A stretch of 64,000 nucleotides of DNA from Thauera sp. 2A1 (GCF_009469595.2 NZ_SSXV01000002.1:248001-312000), one strand, 5' to 3'; positions 36,405 through 44,824 are shown, numbered from the stretch's first letter. The notes: a model not told the origin generated them from the letters alone. A program made the numbers and translations.

Positions 36405-37138
36405 TCGACTTCAACTCCTCATCGAGCATCTCGGGTCAGGTCACCACCCTGGTGGACACGGGCCTGCAGCAGGCTCGCGCCCGCCAGTCCGAGCGCCAGT
36501 ACCTCGGGGCCTCGCGCCTCGGAGTGGCCTGCGAGCGAGCGCTGCAGTTCGAGTACGCCAAGGCACCCATCGACCACGGGCGTGACACCCCGGGCCGAAT
36601 GCTGCGGATCTTCGAACGCGGTCACGTCATGGAGGACTGCATGGTCGCGTGGCTCCGGGACGCGGGCTTTGACCTGCGCACCCGCAAGGCCGACGGCGAG
36701 CAGTTCGGTTTCTCGGTGGCCGATGGCCGCCTGCAGGGCCACATCGACGGCGTCATCGTCGGCGGCCCCGAGGGCTTCGCCTATCCCGCGCTCTGGGAAT
36801 GTAAGTGTCTCGGCAACAAGTCCTGGAGCGATCTGGACAACAAGGGCCTGACTCTCTCCAAGCCCGTCTACGCCGCGCAAGTGGCGATCTACCAAGCCTA
36901 TCTCGAACTGCACGAGCACCCGGCGATCTTCACGGCACTCAACGCCGACACGATGGAGATCTACACCGAGCTCGTGCCCTTTGACGCAGCACTGGCCCAA
37001 CGCATGTCGGATCGGGCGGTCAAGGTCATCACGGCGACCGAGGCGGGAGAGCTCCTGCCGCGCGCCTTCCATGACTCGACCCACTTTGAATGCCGGATGT
37101 GCGCGTGGCAAGACCGCTGCTGGAGGACACAAGCATGA
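36401..37138 (+). CDS. PD-(D/E)XK nuclease (RecB/Cas4-like exonuclease)
   Basis: The 245-residue protein shows the nuclease core: R39/GVACERALQFEYAK, E79 in GHVMED, D116 in GHIDGVIV, then E133-x-K135 in LWECKCLG. A C-terminal CRMCAWQDRC cluster could bind zinc or iron-sulphur, as in Cas4-type enzymes. It probably generates single strands for the Sak4-like recombination system. The start at 36401 overlaps the previous gene, and its own stop overlaps the next small HTH gene. Confidence 0.85.
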   Translation: MIDFNSSSSISGQVTTLVDTGLQQARARQSERQYLGASRLGVACERALQFEYAKAPIDHGRDTPGRMLRIFERGHVMEDCMVAWLRDAGFDLRTRKADGEQFGFSVADGRLQGHIDGVIVGGPEGFAYPALWECKCLGNKSWSDLDNKGLTLSKPVYAAQVAIYQAYLELHEHPAIFTALNADTMEIYTELVPFDAALAQRMSDRAVKVITATEAGELLPRAFHDSTHFECRMCAWQDRCWRTQA

Positions 37139-37362
37139 ATACCTCGAATTTGAATTACGTACTGGGCGAGCAGCTGATCGACGTGCGCCAGGCTGCACTG
37201 ATGTTCAATCTGCCGTCGTATTGGCTCTCTCAAGCCAAGGAGCGAAAGGAGCGTCGCATTCCGCATTACCGCGTCGGCAAACTGGTTCGCTTCAAACCTA
37301 ACGAGCTGGAAGCCTGGATCGCTGCGCAGCAGACGTCACACGAGGGTGGTGCCGATGCTTGA
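37135..37362 (+). CDS. small HTH-17/excisionase-like protein
   Basis: The 75-residue protein (start ATG 37135, coupled to the nuclease by ATGA) carries EQLIDVRQAALMFNLPSYWLSQAKERKERRIPHYRVGKLVRFKPNELEAWI, a helix-turn-helix-17 or AlpA-like domain. It may act as excisionase or early regulator. A related small HTH protein is encoded at 32609, so the element has two. Confidence 0.8.
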   Translation: MNTSNLNYVLGEQLIDVRQAALMFNLPSYWLSQAKERKERRIPHYRVGKLVRFKPNELEAWIAAQQTSHEGGADA

Positions 37363-39646
37363 TTTCAATGACACATCACCACCGGGAGAAACGGGCCGGC
37401 GCAACGTCAATGACAGCGAGCGGGACGAGATTCGCACTGAACTGATCGCACGCATGGAATCAGTCCTGACCACGATGTTTCCGGCAGGAAAGAAGCGTCG
37501 TGGCAAGTTTCTGATCGGGGACATCCTGGGCAGCCCGGGCGACAGCCTTGAGGTGGTACTCGAAGGCGACAAGGCTGGTCTCTGGACGGATCGTGCCACG
37601 GGCGATGGCGGTGACATCTTTGCCTTGATCGCAGCCTACCTCGGGGCCAACGTCCACACCGACTTTCCCCGGGTGCTCGACGAGGCAGCTGATCTGCTCG
37701 GTCGTTCGCGATCAGTGCCGGTTCGCCGCGCCAAGAAGGAAGCTCCGGTTGATGATCTCGGCCCGGCCACGGCCAAGTGGGACTACTTCGATGCCACCGG
37801 CAAACTGATTGCGGTCGTGTACCGCTACGACCCACCCGGGCGCAAGAAGGAATTCCGGCCGTGGGATGCCAAGCGGCGCAAGATGACTCCGCCCGATCCG
37901 CGCCCGCTGTACAACCAGCCGGGGCTGGCTGCCGCTGGTCACGTTGTGCTGGTCGAGGGCGAGAAGTGTGCGCAGGCCCTGATCGCCATCGGCGTGGTGG
38001 CAACCACGGCCATGCATGGCGCAAACGCTCCCGTCGATAAGACCGACTGGTCGCCGCTGGTGGGCAAATCCGTGCTGATCTGGCCTGACCGGGACGCGCC
38101 AGGCTGGGATTACGCTGACCGTGCATCGCAAGCAATCCTTAACGCGGGTGCGACCACGGTCGCCATCCTGGTGCCACCCGATGACAAGCCGGAAGGATGG
38201 GATGCGGCTGACGCCATTCCGGACGGCTTCGATGTGAGGGGCTTCCTCGCCGTCGGCGAGCGGATGCCGGTGATGCGCTCGGTCGAGGAGACGCCACCAC
38301 CGGATCTGCTGACCGGTGTCGACTGGACTACGGAGGACGGCTTGTCCTCGGCCTTCACACGCCGCTATGGCGAGGACTGGAGCTACTGCGCGCTTTGGGG
38401 CAAATGGCTGGTCTGGACCGGCGTGCGCTGGAATCCGGATCAGGTGCTCTATGTGTCTCATCTGGCGCGTGGTATCTGCCGGATGGCGTCACTCAAGGCG
38501 GACAGCCCTCGGCTCACAGGCAAGCTGGCCAGCTCCGCCACGATCTCGTCCGTCGAGAAAATCGCACGCTCCGATCCCAAGCACGCTTCCACCGCCGAGG
38601 AGTGGGATGCCGACGTCTGGGCGCTCAACTCACCAGGCGGTGTGGTTGATCTGCGCACGGGCCGTATGCGACCGCACCGGCGCGATGATCGGATGACCAA
38701 GGTGACCACGGCCACACCGCAGGGCGACAGTCCGACGTGGCGCGCATTCCTGGCCGACGTCACAGGCGGTGACGCTGAACTGATTGCCTACCTGCAACTG
38801 ATGGTTGGCTACTGCCTGACGGGCGTGACCAGCGAGCACGCGCTGTTCTTCCTGTACGGGACCGGCGCGAACGGCAAGTCGGTGTTTGTCAACGTCCTGA
38901 CCACCATCTTGGGCGACTACGCGGCCAACGCGCCGATGGACACGTTCATGGAGGCGCGCACCGACCGACATCCGACCGATCTGGCGGGCCTGCGCGGCGC
39001 ACGCTTTGTGTCATCCATCGAAACCGAACAGGGTCGGCGTTGGAACGAATCCAAGGTCAAGGCCATCACCGGTGGCGACAAGGTTTCCGCACGATTCATG
39101 CGCCAGGACTTCTTCGAGTACGTGCCGCAGTTCAAGTTGGTGATCGCAGGCAACCACAAGCCATCGATCCGCAACGTGGATGAGGCGATGAAGCGGCGGC
39201 TGCACCTGATCCCGTTCACGGTGACGATCCCGCCCGAGCGGCGTGACGGCAGGCTGACGGAAAAGCTGCTCAAGGAACGGGACGGCATTCTGGCGTGGGC
39301 GGTCGAGGGCTGCAGCCTTTGGCAACGCCAAGGACTGAAGCCACCCGCCAGTGTGGTGTCGGCGACTGAGGAGTATTTCGAGGCCGAGGACGCGCTCGGG
39401 CAGTGGATCGAAGAGCGTTGCCTGCTGGCCAAGACCCACCGTGAAGGCGTTTCCGAATTGTTCGCCGACTGGCGTGAATGGGCTGAGCGCGCGGGTGAGT
39501 ACGTGGGCTCGGTCAAGCGCTTCTCCGAACTGATGGCGGCCCGCAAGTTCGAGAAGTGTCGGCTGACCGGGGGCGCACGTGGGATCACGGGCATAGCCCT
39601 CAGGCCCAAGCCGTATAGCCATGGCTACCCCTACCGAGATGACTGA
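37355..39646 (+). CDS. phage/plasmid primase-helicase (P4 family)
   Basis: The 763-residue protein has an N-terminal TOPRIM region (LVEGEKCA, about 199-206; PDRDAPG, 244-250), then a D5/P4-type SF3 helicase with Walker A YGTGANGKS (501-509), SIETEQGRRWNESKVKAITGGDKVSARFM and VIAGNHKPSIRNVDEAMKRRL. It should prime and unwind DNA at the element's origin. The ATG at 37355 with GAGGG upstream is preferred to GTG 37346; both overlap the previous gene. A long inverted repeat begins 8 bp after the stop. Confidence 0.93.
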   Translation: MLDFNDTSPPGETGRRNVNDSERDEIRTELIARMESVLTTMFPAGKKRRGKFLIGDILGSPGDSLEVVLEGDKAGLWTDRATGDGGDIFALIAAYLGANVHTDFPRVLDEAADLLGRSRSVPVRRAKKEAPVDDLGPATAKWDYFDATGKLIAVVYRYDPPGRKKEFRPWDAKRRKMTPPDPRPLYNQPGLAAAGHVVLVEGEKCAQALIAIGVVATTAMHGANAPVDKTDWSPLVGKSVLIWPDRDAPGWDYADRASQAILNAGATTVAILVPPDDKPEGWDAADAIPDGFDVRGFLAVGERMPVMRSVEETPPPDLLTGVDWTTEDGLSSAFTRRYGEDWSYCALWGKWLVWTGVRWNPDQVLYVSHLARGICRMASLKADSPRLTGKLASSATISSVEKIARSDPKHASTAEEWDADVWALNSPGGVVDLRTGRMRPHRRDDRMTKVTTATPQGDSPTWRAFLADVTGGDAELIAYLQLMVGYCLTGVTSEHALFFLYGTGANGKSVFVNVLTTILGDYAANAPMDTFMEARTDRHPTDLAGLRGARFVSSIETEQGRRWNESKVKAITGGDKVSARFMRQDFFEYVPQFKLVIAGNHKPSIRNVDEAMKRRLHLIPFTVTIPPERRDGRLTEKLLKERDGILAWAVEGCSLWQRQGLKPPASVVSATEEYFEAEDALGQWIEERCLLAKTHREGVSELFADWREWAERAGEYVGSVKRFSELMAARKFEKCRLTGGARGITGIALRPKPYSHGYPYRDD

Positions 39647-39653
39647 GCAATCC

Positions 39654-39753
39654 GGGCGAGTGACGGATTTGACGGGTTTCCTGATTGACGCGCTACGCGT
39701 GCGCGCACGTAAAGGCTGTTTTCCAAAGAACCCGTCGCATCCGTCACTCGCCC
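39654..39753 (+). repeat. 25-nt-arm inverted repeat between primase and RuvC-like genes
   Basis: The left arm 39654-39678 (starts GGGCGAGTGACGGAT) pairs with the right arm 39729-39753 with two mismatches. The 50-bp spacer holds further palindromes (ACGCGT, GTGCGCGCAC). Inside each arm the unit TGACGG is repeated at about 9-bp spacing. This could be a replication origin, a cruciform or an RNA hairpin; no T-run supports a simple terminator. Confidence 0.7.
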
Positions 39754-39772
39754 CCCGAACTGGAGTACGACG

Positions 39773-40237
39773 ATGAACACGACAATCTTGGCCCTTGATC
39801 TGGGCACACACACCGGGTGGGCTTTGCAGCACCTGGACGGCACTATCACCAGCGGCACGGAGCACTTCAAGCCGCAGCGATTTGAAGGAGGCGGCATGCG
39901 TTTCCTCCGTTTCAAGCGCTGGCTCAACGAATTGCTCTCGGCCAGCAACCACATCAACGCGGTGTTCTTCGAGGAGGTTCGACGGCACGCTGGCGTTGAT
40001 GCGGCGCACGCCTACGGTGGCTTCATGGGACACCTGACCGCGTGGTGTGAGCATCACAACATCCCTTACCAGGGTGTTCCAGTCGGCACGATCAAGAAGC
40101 ACGCGACCGGCAAGGGCAATGCGGGCAAGGACGACATGATCGCGTCCGTCCGCCTGCGTGGTCACACCCCAGTCGACGACAACGAAGCCGACGCCCTGGC
40201 CTTGCTGCACTGGGCTGTCGAGACGCAGGAGGTGTGA
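39773..40237 (+). CDS. RuvC-like Holliday junction resolvase
   Basis: The 154-residue protein has a RuvC/RNase H fold with acidic residues in ILALDLGTHTGWA (D9), AVFFEEV (E67/E68) and VDDNEADALAL (D135 to D140). Such phage resolvases cut branched DNA during recombination or before packaging. It follows the inverted repeat directly, a structure that could itself form branched DNA. The next small gene starts one base after the stop. Confidence 0.87.
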   Translation: MNTTILALDLGTHTGWALQHLDGTITSGTEHFKPQRFEGGGMRFLRFKRWLNELLSASNHINAVFFEEVRRHAGVDAAHAYGGFMGHLTAWCEHHNIPYQGVPVGTIKKHATGKGNAGKDDMIASVRLRGHTPVDDNEADALALLHWAVETQEV

Positions 40238-40238
40238 C

Positions 40239-40442
40239 ATGAAGGTGCCGACACCCCAATACCGCTGCCCCCTCGGTCGTCTGCAACCTCAGGCCACGGA
40301 TCTGGATGCGATCAAGGAACGTGGCTGGCGTGACCAACAAATCCTGGTGGTCAACGCATCCGACGAACGTCTGGATTTCATCGAGCGCGAGATCGTGCGA
40401 CGCATCGGTGACCGGCTCTACGGAGGGCGACGCAATGACTAA
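40239..40442 (+). CDS. small phage protein
   Basis: A 67-residue basic protein (MKVPTPQYRCPLGRLQPQATDLDAIKERGW, then ILVVNASDERLDFIEREIVRRIGDRLYG) with AGGAGG upstream of ATG 40239. It overlaps the start of the next gene by 8 bp. No domain is recognised. Confidence 0.7.
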   Translation: MKVPTPQYRCPLGRLQPQATDLDAIKERGWRDQQILVVNASDERLDFIEREIVRRIGDRLYGGRRND

Positions 40443-40821
40443 GTGGACTATCGAGGACGTTGCTGCTCGGTTTGAAGAGGCCGCAAGCACCAGTCGACGG
40501 TTGCCTCCTGTTCGAGTGCAGGGTTACTTCAACTGCTGGCCCGCCATTGTCCGAAGCGAATGGGAGACCTTTGCAGCGGACGAGAGGGTGTACCGATCCT
40601 TTCCGCCGAGTCCAGAGGCGATTGAACGAATGCTGGAGGTCATGCGCTGGGTGCAGTGGCTCACCATCGAGCAACGTCATCTCGTCTGGATGCGCGCGAA
40701 GCGCTATGGCTGGCGGGACATCACGATCCGCTTTGCCTGCGACCGCACGACGGCATGGCGGCATTGGCAGCGGGCATTGCAGACGGTCGCAGATCAACTT
40801 AATGGTGTGGTGGTTGCGTAG
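40435..40821 (+). CDS. DUF6362-like phage protein with HTH
   Basis: The 128-residue protein (ATG 40435, GGAGGG upstream) contains WTIEDVAARFEEAASTSRRLPPVRVQGYFNCWP and a C-terminal helix-turn-helix (LVWMRAKRYGWRDITIRFACDRTTAWRHWQRAL) resembling sigma-like or DUF6362 phage proteins. It could regulate late or methyltransferase genes, since the next feature downstream is the GGTTCGC repeat cluster; that is inference. Confidence 0.75.
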   Translation: MTKWTIEDVAARFEEAASTSRRLPPVRVQGYFNCWPAIVRSEWETFAADERVYRSFPPSPEAIERMLEVMRWVQWLTIEQRHLVWMRAKRYGWRDITIRFACDRTTAWRHWQRALQTVADQLNGVVVA

Positions 40822-41149
40822 GGTTTTGGCGTGATTTGGCGCGTATGGTCGGGGATGTGCGCCATCACGCGGCAATCAGCGGTTTTTGCCCCTGCAACAA
40901 AACGACCTGATCTTGCGTAGTATTCATTTATCGTCTGGACAGAGGTGACGGCAGAGGAAGCAGCCCAGAAATCAACGGGTCCTTCCTGGCCAAAAACCAA
41001 TGCGGGGGGCGACAGCGCGGCGCTTTTTTAGCGTCAAGGTGCGAACCAAGGTTCGCACGGTTCGCAGTTCGCACCCCGTCAGTTCGCACCAACCCCAAAA
41101 CCCGCCCACGGTTGTCGTCGGCGGGTTTTCTATTTTCAGGACACCCTCT
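40822..41149 (+). promoter_or_regulatory. non-coding control region before the methyltransferases
   Basis: This 328-bp stretch holds no convincing gene. From 41039 it carries a palindrome GTGCGAACC-AA-GGTTCGCAC (41039-41058) and further copies of GTTCGCA(C/G) at 41060, 41067 and 41082. A hairpin follows: AAAACCCGCC (41097-41106), 13-nt loop, GGCGGGTTTT (41120-41129), then TCTATTTTC. The order operator cluster, then attenuator/terminator, then TTG start suggests regulated read-through into the methyltransferase genes. Confidence 0.6.
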
Positions 41150-42583
41150 TTGAATACGCTCAACGTCGAGTACCGCAAGGTCGAGGCGCTGATTCCCTAC
41201 GCCCGCAATCCGCGCACACATTCCGATGCGCAGATCACCAAGATCGCCGCCAGCATCGTCGAATATGGCTGGACGAACCCGGTACTAGTTGATGGCGACA
41301 ACGGCATCATCGCCGGCCACGGTCGTTTGGCTGCTGCACGCAAGCTGGGGCTGGATCAGGTGCCGGTGATCGAACTGGCCCATCTCACCACCGCGCAAAA
41401 GCGCGCCTTGGTCATCGCCGACAACCGGCTGGCGCTTGACGCTGGCTGGGATGAGGAGATGTTGGCGCTCGAACTGGCGGAGCTTTCCGAAGCGGGTTTC
41501 GAACTGGCGCTGACCGGCTTCGAGAACATCGAGATCGATGCGCTGCTGGCAGATGCCACGCCCACCGAAGCAGAACCTGCGGCGCAGGATGGTGTAGACG
41601 CCGATGAACCCGATACGACCGATGACGTACCTGACACGCCAGTGGTGGCGGTGTCGCGCGAGGGAGATGTCTGGGCCATCGGCTCGCACCGGTTGATCTG
41701 TGGCGACGCCACCGACCCAGCCGTGGTCGCCACGCTGATGCAGGGTGACACCGCGCAGCTTTGCTTCACCTCGCCGCCGTATGGCAACCAGCGAGACTAC
41801 ACCTCCGGCGGCATTGCCGATTGGGATGTCCTGATGCGCGGTGTGTTCGCACATCTGCCGATGGCTGGCGACGGACAGGTGCTGGTCAATCTTGGGCTGC
41901 TCCACCGCGACAACGAAGTCATCCCCTATTGGGACGGCTGGCTGTCCTGGATGCGTCAGCTAGGGTGGCGGCGCTTCGCGTGGTACGTCTGGGATCAGGG
42001 GCCAGGCATGCCCGGCGACTGGCAGGGCCGATTGGCTCCCAGCTTCGAGTTTGTTTTCCACTTCAATCGCAGCACCCGCAAACCCAACAAGATTGTTCCT
42101 TGCAAGCACGCGGGCCAGGAATCGCACCTGCGCGCTGACGGGTCGTCCACAGCGATGCGTGGTAAGGATGGCGAGGTCGGCGGCTGGACGCACAAGGGTC
42201 AGCCGACGCAGGACACCCGCATCCCCGATTCGGTGATTCGCGTGATGCGCCACAAGGGCAAGATTGGGCAGGACATTGATCACCCGGCCGTGTTCCCGGT
42301 CGCATTGCCTGAGTTTGCCATTGAGGCTTACACCGATTCGGGTGACGTCGTGTTCGAGCCCTTCGGCGGCAGTGGTACGACGATGCTGGCCGCGCAACGC
42401 ACTGGTCGTATCTGCCGCAGTGTGGAAATTGCGCCGGAGTACGTGGACGTGGCCATCAAGCGTTTTCAGCAAAACCACCCCGGCGTGCCGGTCACGCTCA
42501 TCGCAGGCTGTGGAATCAAATCGGGCCAGTCCTTCGACGACGTGGCCACAGAACGGCTGGCGACCACGGAGGTAGAACAATGA
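41150..42583 (+). CDS. ParB-nuclease-like domain fused to DNA methyltransferase (SPPY type)
   Basis: Residues about 5-110 form a ParB/Srx-like domain (LIPYARNPRTHSDAQITKIAASI, GHGRLAAARKLG, VIADNRL). The C-terminal half is an amino-methyltransferase with LCFTSPPYGNQRDY and SAM-binding VFEPFGGSGTTMLAA. SPPY is more typical of N4-cytosine than N6-adenine enzymes. No restriction partner is adjacent, so it is an orphan phage enzyme, probably protecting DNA. I chose TTG 41150 (CAGGA upstream), because the longer frame from 41000 runs through the repeats and hairpin. Confidence 0.87.
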   Translation: MNTLNVEYRKVEALIPYARNPRTHSDAQITKIAASIVEYGWTNPVLVDGDNGIIAGHGRLAAARKLGLDQVPVIELAHLTTAQKRALVIADNRLALDAGWDEEMLALELAELSEAGFELALTGFENIEIDALLADATPTEAEPAAQDGVDADEPDTTDDVPDTPVVAVSREGDVWAIGSHRLICGDATDPAVVATLMQGDTAQLCFTSPPYGNQRDYTSGGIADWDVLMRGVFAHLPMAGDGQVLVNLGLLHRDNEVIPYWDGWLSWMRQLGWRRFAWYVWDQGPGMPGDWQGRLAPSFEFVFHFNRSTRKPNKIVPCKHAGQESHLRADGSSTAMRGKDGEVGGWTHKGQPTQDTRIPDSVIRVMRHKGKIGQDIDHPAVFPVALPEFAIEAYTDSGDVVFEPFGGSGTTMLAAQRTGRICRSVEIAPEYVDVAIKRFQQNHPGVPVTLIAGCGIKSGQSFDDVATERLATTEVEQ

Positions 42584-43821
42584 GCGCGTCCTGGTTGGCA
42601 GACAAGATCGAGCAGTGGCCGACAGCCAAACTGCTGCCCTATGCCCGCAATGCGCGGACTCACTCGGATGATCAGGTGGCGCAGATCGCCGCATCGATTG
42701 CCGAGTTTGGCTTCACCAATCCGATCCTTGCAGGCAGTGACGGCATCATCGTCGCTGGGCATGGCCGCTTGGCCGCTGCGCAGAAACTCGGGCTGGAAAT
42801 CGTGCCCGTGGTCGTACTGGATCACCTGAGCCCGACCCAGCGCCGCGCCTTGGTCATCGCAGACAACCGCATTGCGGAGAACGCTGGCTGGGATGACGCG
42901 ATGTTGCGGATCGAACTTGAGGCTTTGCAGCTGGAAGGTTTCGATCTGGACATCACCGGCTTCGACGCCGACGCGCTGGCCGAACTGATCGCGGGCGACG
43001 AGCCGGACAACGAGGGCCAGACCGATGAGGACGCGGTACCGGAGGTTGGCGAAATTCCAATATCGCGCCCGGGCGATGTCTGGATCATGGGCCAGCACCG
43101 ACTGCTGTGCGGCGACTCGACCGTGGCAGAGAGCTATGCCCGGCTGATGCAAGGCGACATGGCAGACATGGTCTTCACCGACCCGCCGTACAACGTGAAC
43201 TACGCCAACAGCGCCAAGGACAAGATGCGCGGCAAGGATCGCGCGATCCTCAACGACAACCTGGGTGACGGTTTCTACGACTTCCTGCTTGCAGCATTGA
43301 CGCCCACCGTGGCGAACTGCCGGGGCGGCATCTATGTAGCGATGTCATCCAGCGAGCTGGATGTGCTGCAGGCCGCCTTTCGCGCCGCCGGTGGAAAGTG
43401 GTCGACGTTCATCATCTGGGCCAAGAACACCTTCACGCTGGGCCGTGCCGACTACCAGCGCCAGTACGAACCGATCTTGTACGGATGGCCCGAGGGTGCG
43501 CAACGCCACTGGTGTGGTGACCGCGATCAGGGCGATGTGTGGGCTATCAAGAAGCCGCAGAAGAACGATCTGCATCCGACGATGAAGCCGGTGGAGCTGG
43601 TCGAGCGAGCCATCCGCAATTCGAGCCGCCCGGGTAACGTGGTGCTCGATCCGTTCGGTGGTTCTGGCACAACGTTGATTGCGGCCGAAAAGTCAGGTCG
43701 CGTCGCGCGGCTGATCGAACTCGATCCGAAGTACGTGGATGTGATCGTGCGCCGGTGGGAGGACTTCACCGGCCAGACGGCTATCCGCGAGGCAGCAGAC
43801 CAGGAATTGTGCACCAGTTGA
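42580..43821 (+). CDS. ParB-nuclease-like domain fused to DNA methyltransferase (DPPY type)
   Basis: The 413-residue protein repeats the architecture of its upstream neighbour: a ParB-like domain (LLPYARNARTHSDDQVAQIAASI, GHGRLAAAQKLG, VIADNRI), then methyltransferase motifs DMVFTDPPYNVNY and VVLDPFGGSGTTLIAA. DPPY suggests N6-adenine (or N4-cytosine) methylation. It overlaps the first gene by 4 bp. The ParB halves of the two are clearly homologous while the catalytic halves differ. Its end overlaps the convergent 74-residue gene by 41 bp. Confidence 0.92.
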   Translation: MSASWLADKIEQWPTAKLLPYARNARTHSDDQVAQIAASIAEFGFTNPILAGSDGIIVAGHGRLAAAQKLGLEIVPVVVLDHLSPTQRRALVIADNRIAENAGWDDAMLRIELEALQLEGFDLDITGFDADALAELIAGDEPDNEGQTDEDAVPEVGEIPISRPGDVWIMGQHRLLCGDSTVAESYARLMQGDMADMVFTDPPYNVNYANSAKDKMRGKDRAILNDNLGDGFYDFLLAALTPTVANCRGGIYVAMSSSELDVLQAAFRAAGGKWSTFIIWAKNTFTLGRADYQRQYEPILYGWPEGAQRHWCGDRDQGDVWAIKKPQKNDLHPTMKPVELVERAIRNSSRPGNVVLDPFGGSGTTLIAAEKSGRVARLIELDPKYVDVIVRRWEDFTGQTAIREAADQELCTS

Positions 43822-44005
43822 ATGGCTGGCCGGGCTGCTTGGCCTCTTCTTCCGCGGCGACGCGCCGCAGGATCTGCATGGTGGTGAGATCGCGCGGCAG
43901 TGCCATGCACATGACGCGCACGGCCTGCTCGATGGAGACGTCTGGACGCCGGTTGGCAATCAGCCAACGCAGCGCCTGCTCCCGTTCGGTGGCGGGCGTT
44001 TTCAT
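43781..44005 (-). CDS. small leftward protein, second gene of a coupled pair
   Basis: A 74-residue protein (MKTPATEREQALRWLIANRRPDVSIEQAVRVMCMALPRDLTTMQILRRVAAEEEA) with a helical middle. Its ATG at 44005 overlaps the stop of the 120-residue gene (TGATG), so it is translationally coupled. Its end overlaps the second methyltransferase tail to tail. No domain is recognised. Confidence 0.6.
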   Translation of the reverse strand: MKTPATEREQALRWLIANRRPDVSIEQAVRVMCMALPRDLTTMQILRRVAAEEEAKQPGQPFNWCTIPGLLPRG

Positions 44006-44367
44006 CAGGCAGCCATCTCTTCGCAGATTTCGCAGTGGATCACAAAGCCTGTCAGGTAAGGCAGGCCGCGCGGGATGCCGTACTGCTTGCTGGTCTGGCG
44101 GCCAATCGTCCAGCCCATCCAACGTTGGGTGGCGGCCTTGATCGCATCCTGCAAGGCTTGGCCTTGGTACAAGCCGTTCTGGACGTCGTCGGCAAAGTGG
44201 CGTCCGTGGCGACTGTCGAGGAAGGTCCGCACCGATTCGAGGGGCTGGTGGGTGGCGTCCGAAATGGCGTTCATGGCCAGGGGCCATGCGGCGCTGGCGT
44301 GTTCGTTCATCGTGCCCCAGAAACCCCAGGCTTCGTTCTGGGTGGTGGTGATCTGGTTGGTGGTCAT
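44005..44367 (-). CDS. leftward accessory phage protein
   Basis: The 120-residue protein (TTTQNEAWGFWGTMNEHASAAWPLAMNAI, then FLDSRHGRHFADDVQNGLYQGQALQDAIKAATQRWMGWTIGRQTSKQYGIPRGLPYL) is rich in Trp and helical; the pattern looks conserved but I know no function. GGAGAAG precedes ATG 44367. It has its own promoter-like block A at 44406-44434, 38 bp upstream. Confidence 0.72.
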   Translation of the reverse strand: MTTNQITTTQNEAWGFWGTMNEHASAAWPLAMNAISDATHQPLESVRTFLDSRHGRHFADDVQNGLYQGQALQDAIKAATQRWMGWTIGRQTSKQYGIPRGLPYLTGFVIHCEICEEMAA

Positions 44368-44405
44368 GGTGTCTTCTCCGGGTTGATCGTTGCGACACCT
44401 GTAGT

Positions 44406-44447
44406 AACGCGCTGTTCGATTGAGAAGCCAAGCTGTTCCTGGCTTCT
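44406..44447 (-). promoter_or_regulatory. leftward module A: conserved block fused to hairpin
   Basis: Read leftward, AGCTTGGCTTC, exactly 7 bp, then AACAGCGCGTT (44434 to 44406), ending 38 bp before the 120-residue gene. A hairpin GAAGCCA/TGGCTTC (44424-44446, 9-nt loop) with weakly paired flanks shares the first half. It may end the upstream gene and start the next one. Compare modules B, C and D. Confidence 0.65.
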
Positions 44448-44464
44448 TTCTCGATCAATTTCGC

Positions 44465-44824
44465 TTACCCGAGACGGGCTACGTAGCGGGCGTAATCACC
44501 GCCCTCGGGATTGACGTAGAGGTAAGGGCGTCCGGGAGCAGTGACCTCGACGCAGAGGTAGCCGTCGCCAGTGCCGCCACCCTTGCCACGCAGCCAGTCG
44601 CGTGACACCAGCAGGCTGCGCCCAAAGGCGTCGAATTCGGCAGGGGTGAGCTCCTTGGTCTCGGTGACGTAGACCTTGTGCTGGTCGCTCCCGCCCAGTT
44701 CGCCGAGGTCGGCAGGTTTGCGTGCAAACGGTAGGCGGATGCTCAACTCTTCGACCTGGAGGCTTTGGCCTGCGAACTGCAGAGTGCGTGGGGTGCGTTC
44801 GATGGTGATGGTCATGGTGCTCAT
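44465..44824 (-). CDS. leftward accessory phage protein
   Basis: A 119-residue, beta-rich protein (MTITIERTPRTLQFAGQSLQVEELSIRLPFARKP, then LLVSRDWLRGKGGGTGDGYLCVEVTAPGRPYLYVNPEGGDYARYVARLG). No domain is recognised. The start may be ATG 44824 (AGGA upstream) or ATG 44815. Promoter-like block B ends 44 bp upstream, and hairpin A follows its stop by about 20 bp, so it appears to be an independent unit. Confidence 0.7.
   Translation of the reverse strand: MSTMTITIERTPRTLQFAGQSLQVEELSIRLPFARKPADLGELGGSDQHKVYVTETKELTPAEFDAFGRSLLVSRDWLRGKGGGTGDGYLCVEVTAPGRPYLYVNPEGGDYARYVARLG

Noticed and set aside
40981..41040. Terminator at AGCGCGGCGCTTTTTT
   Set aside because: The T-run is suggestive, but the stem would have almost no loop, so a stable hairpin is unlikely.
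41000..41149. N-terminal extension of the first methyltransferase to 41000
   Set aside because: The extension would translate the operator repeats and the hairpin (VRTKVRTVR and similar) and precedes the ParB-like domain without homology.
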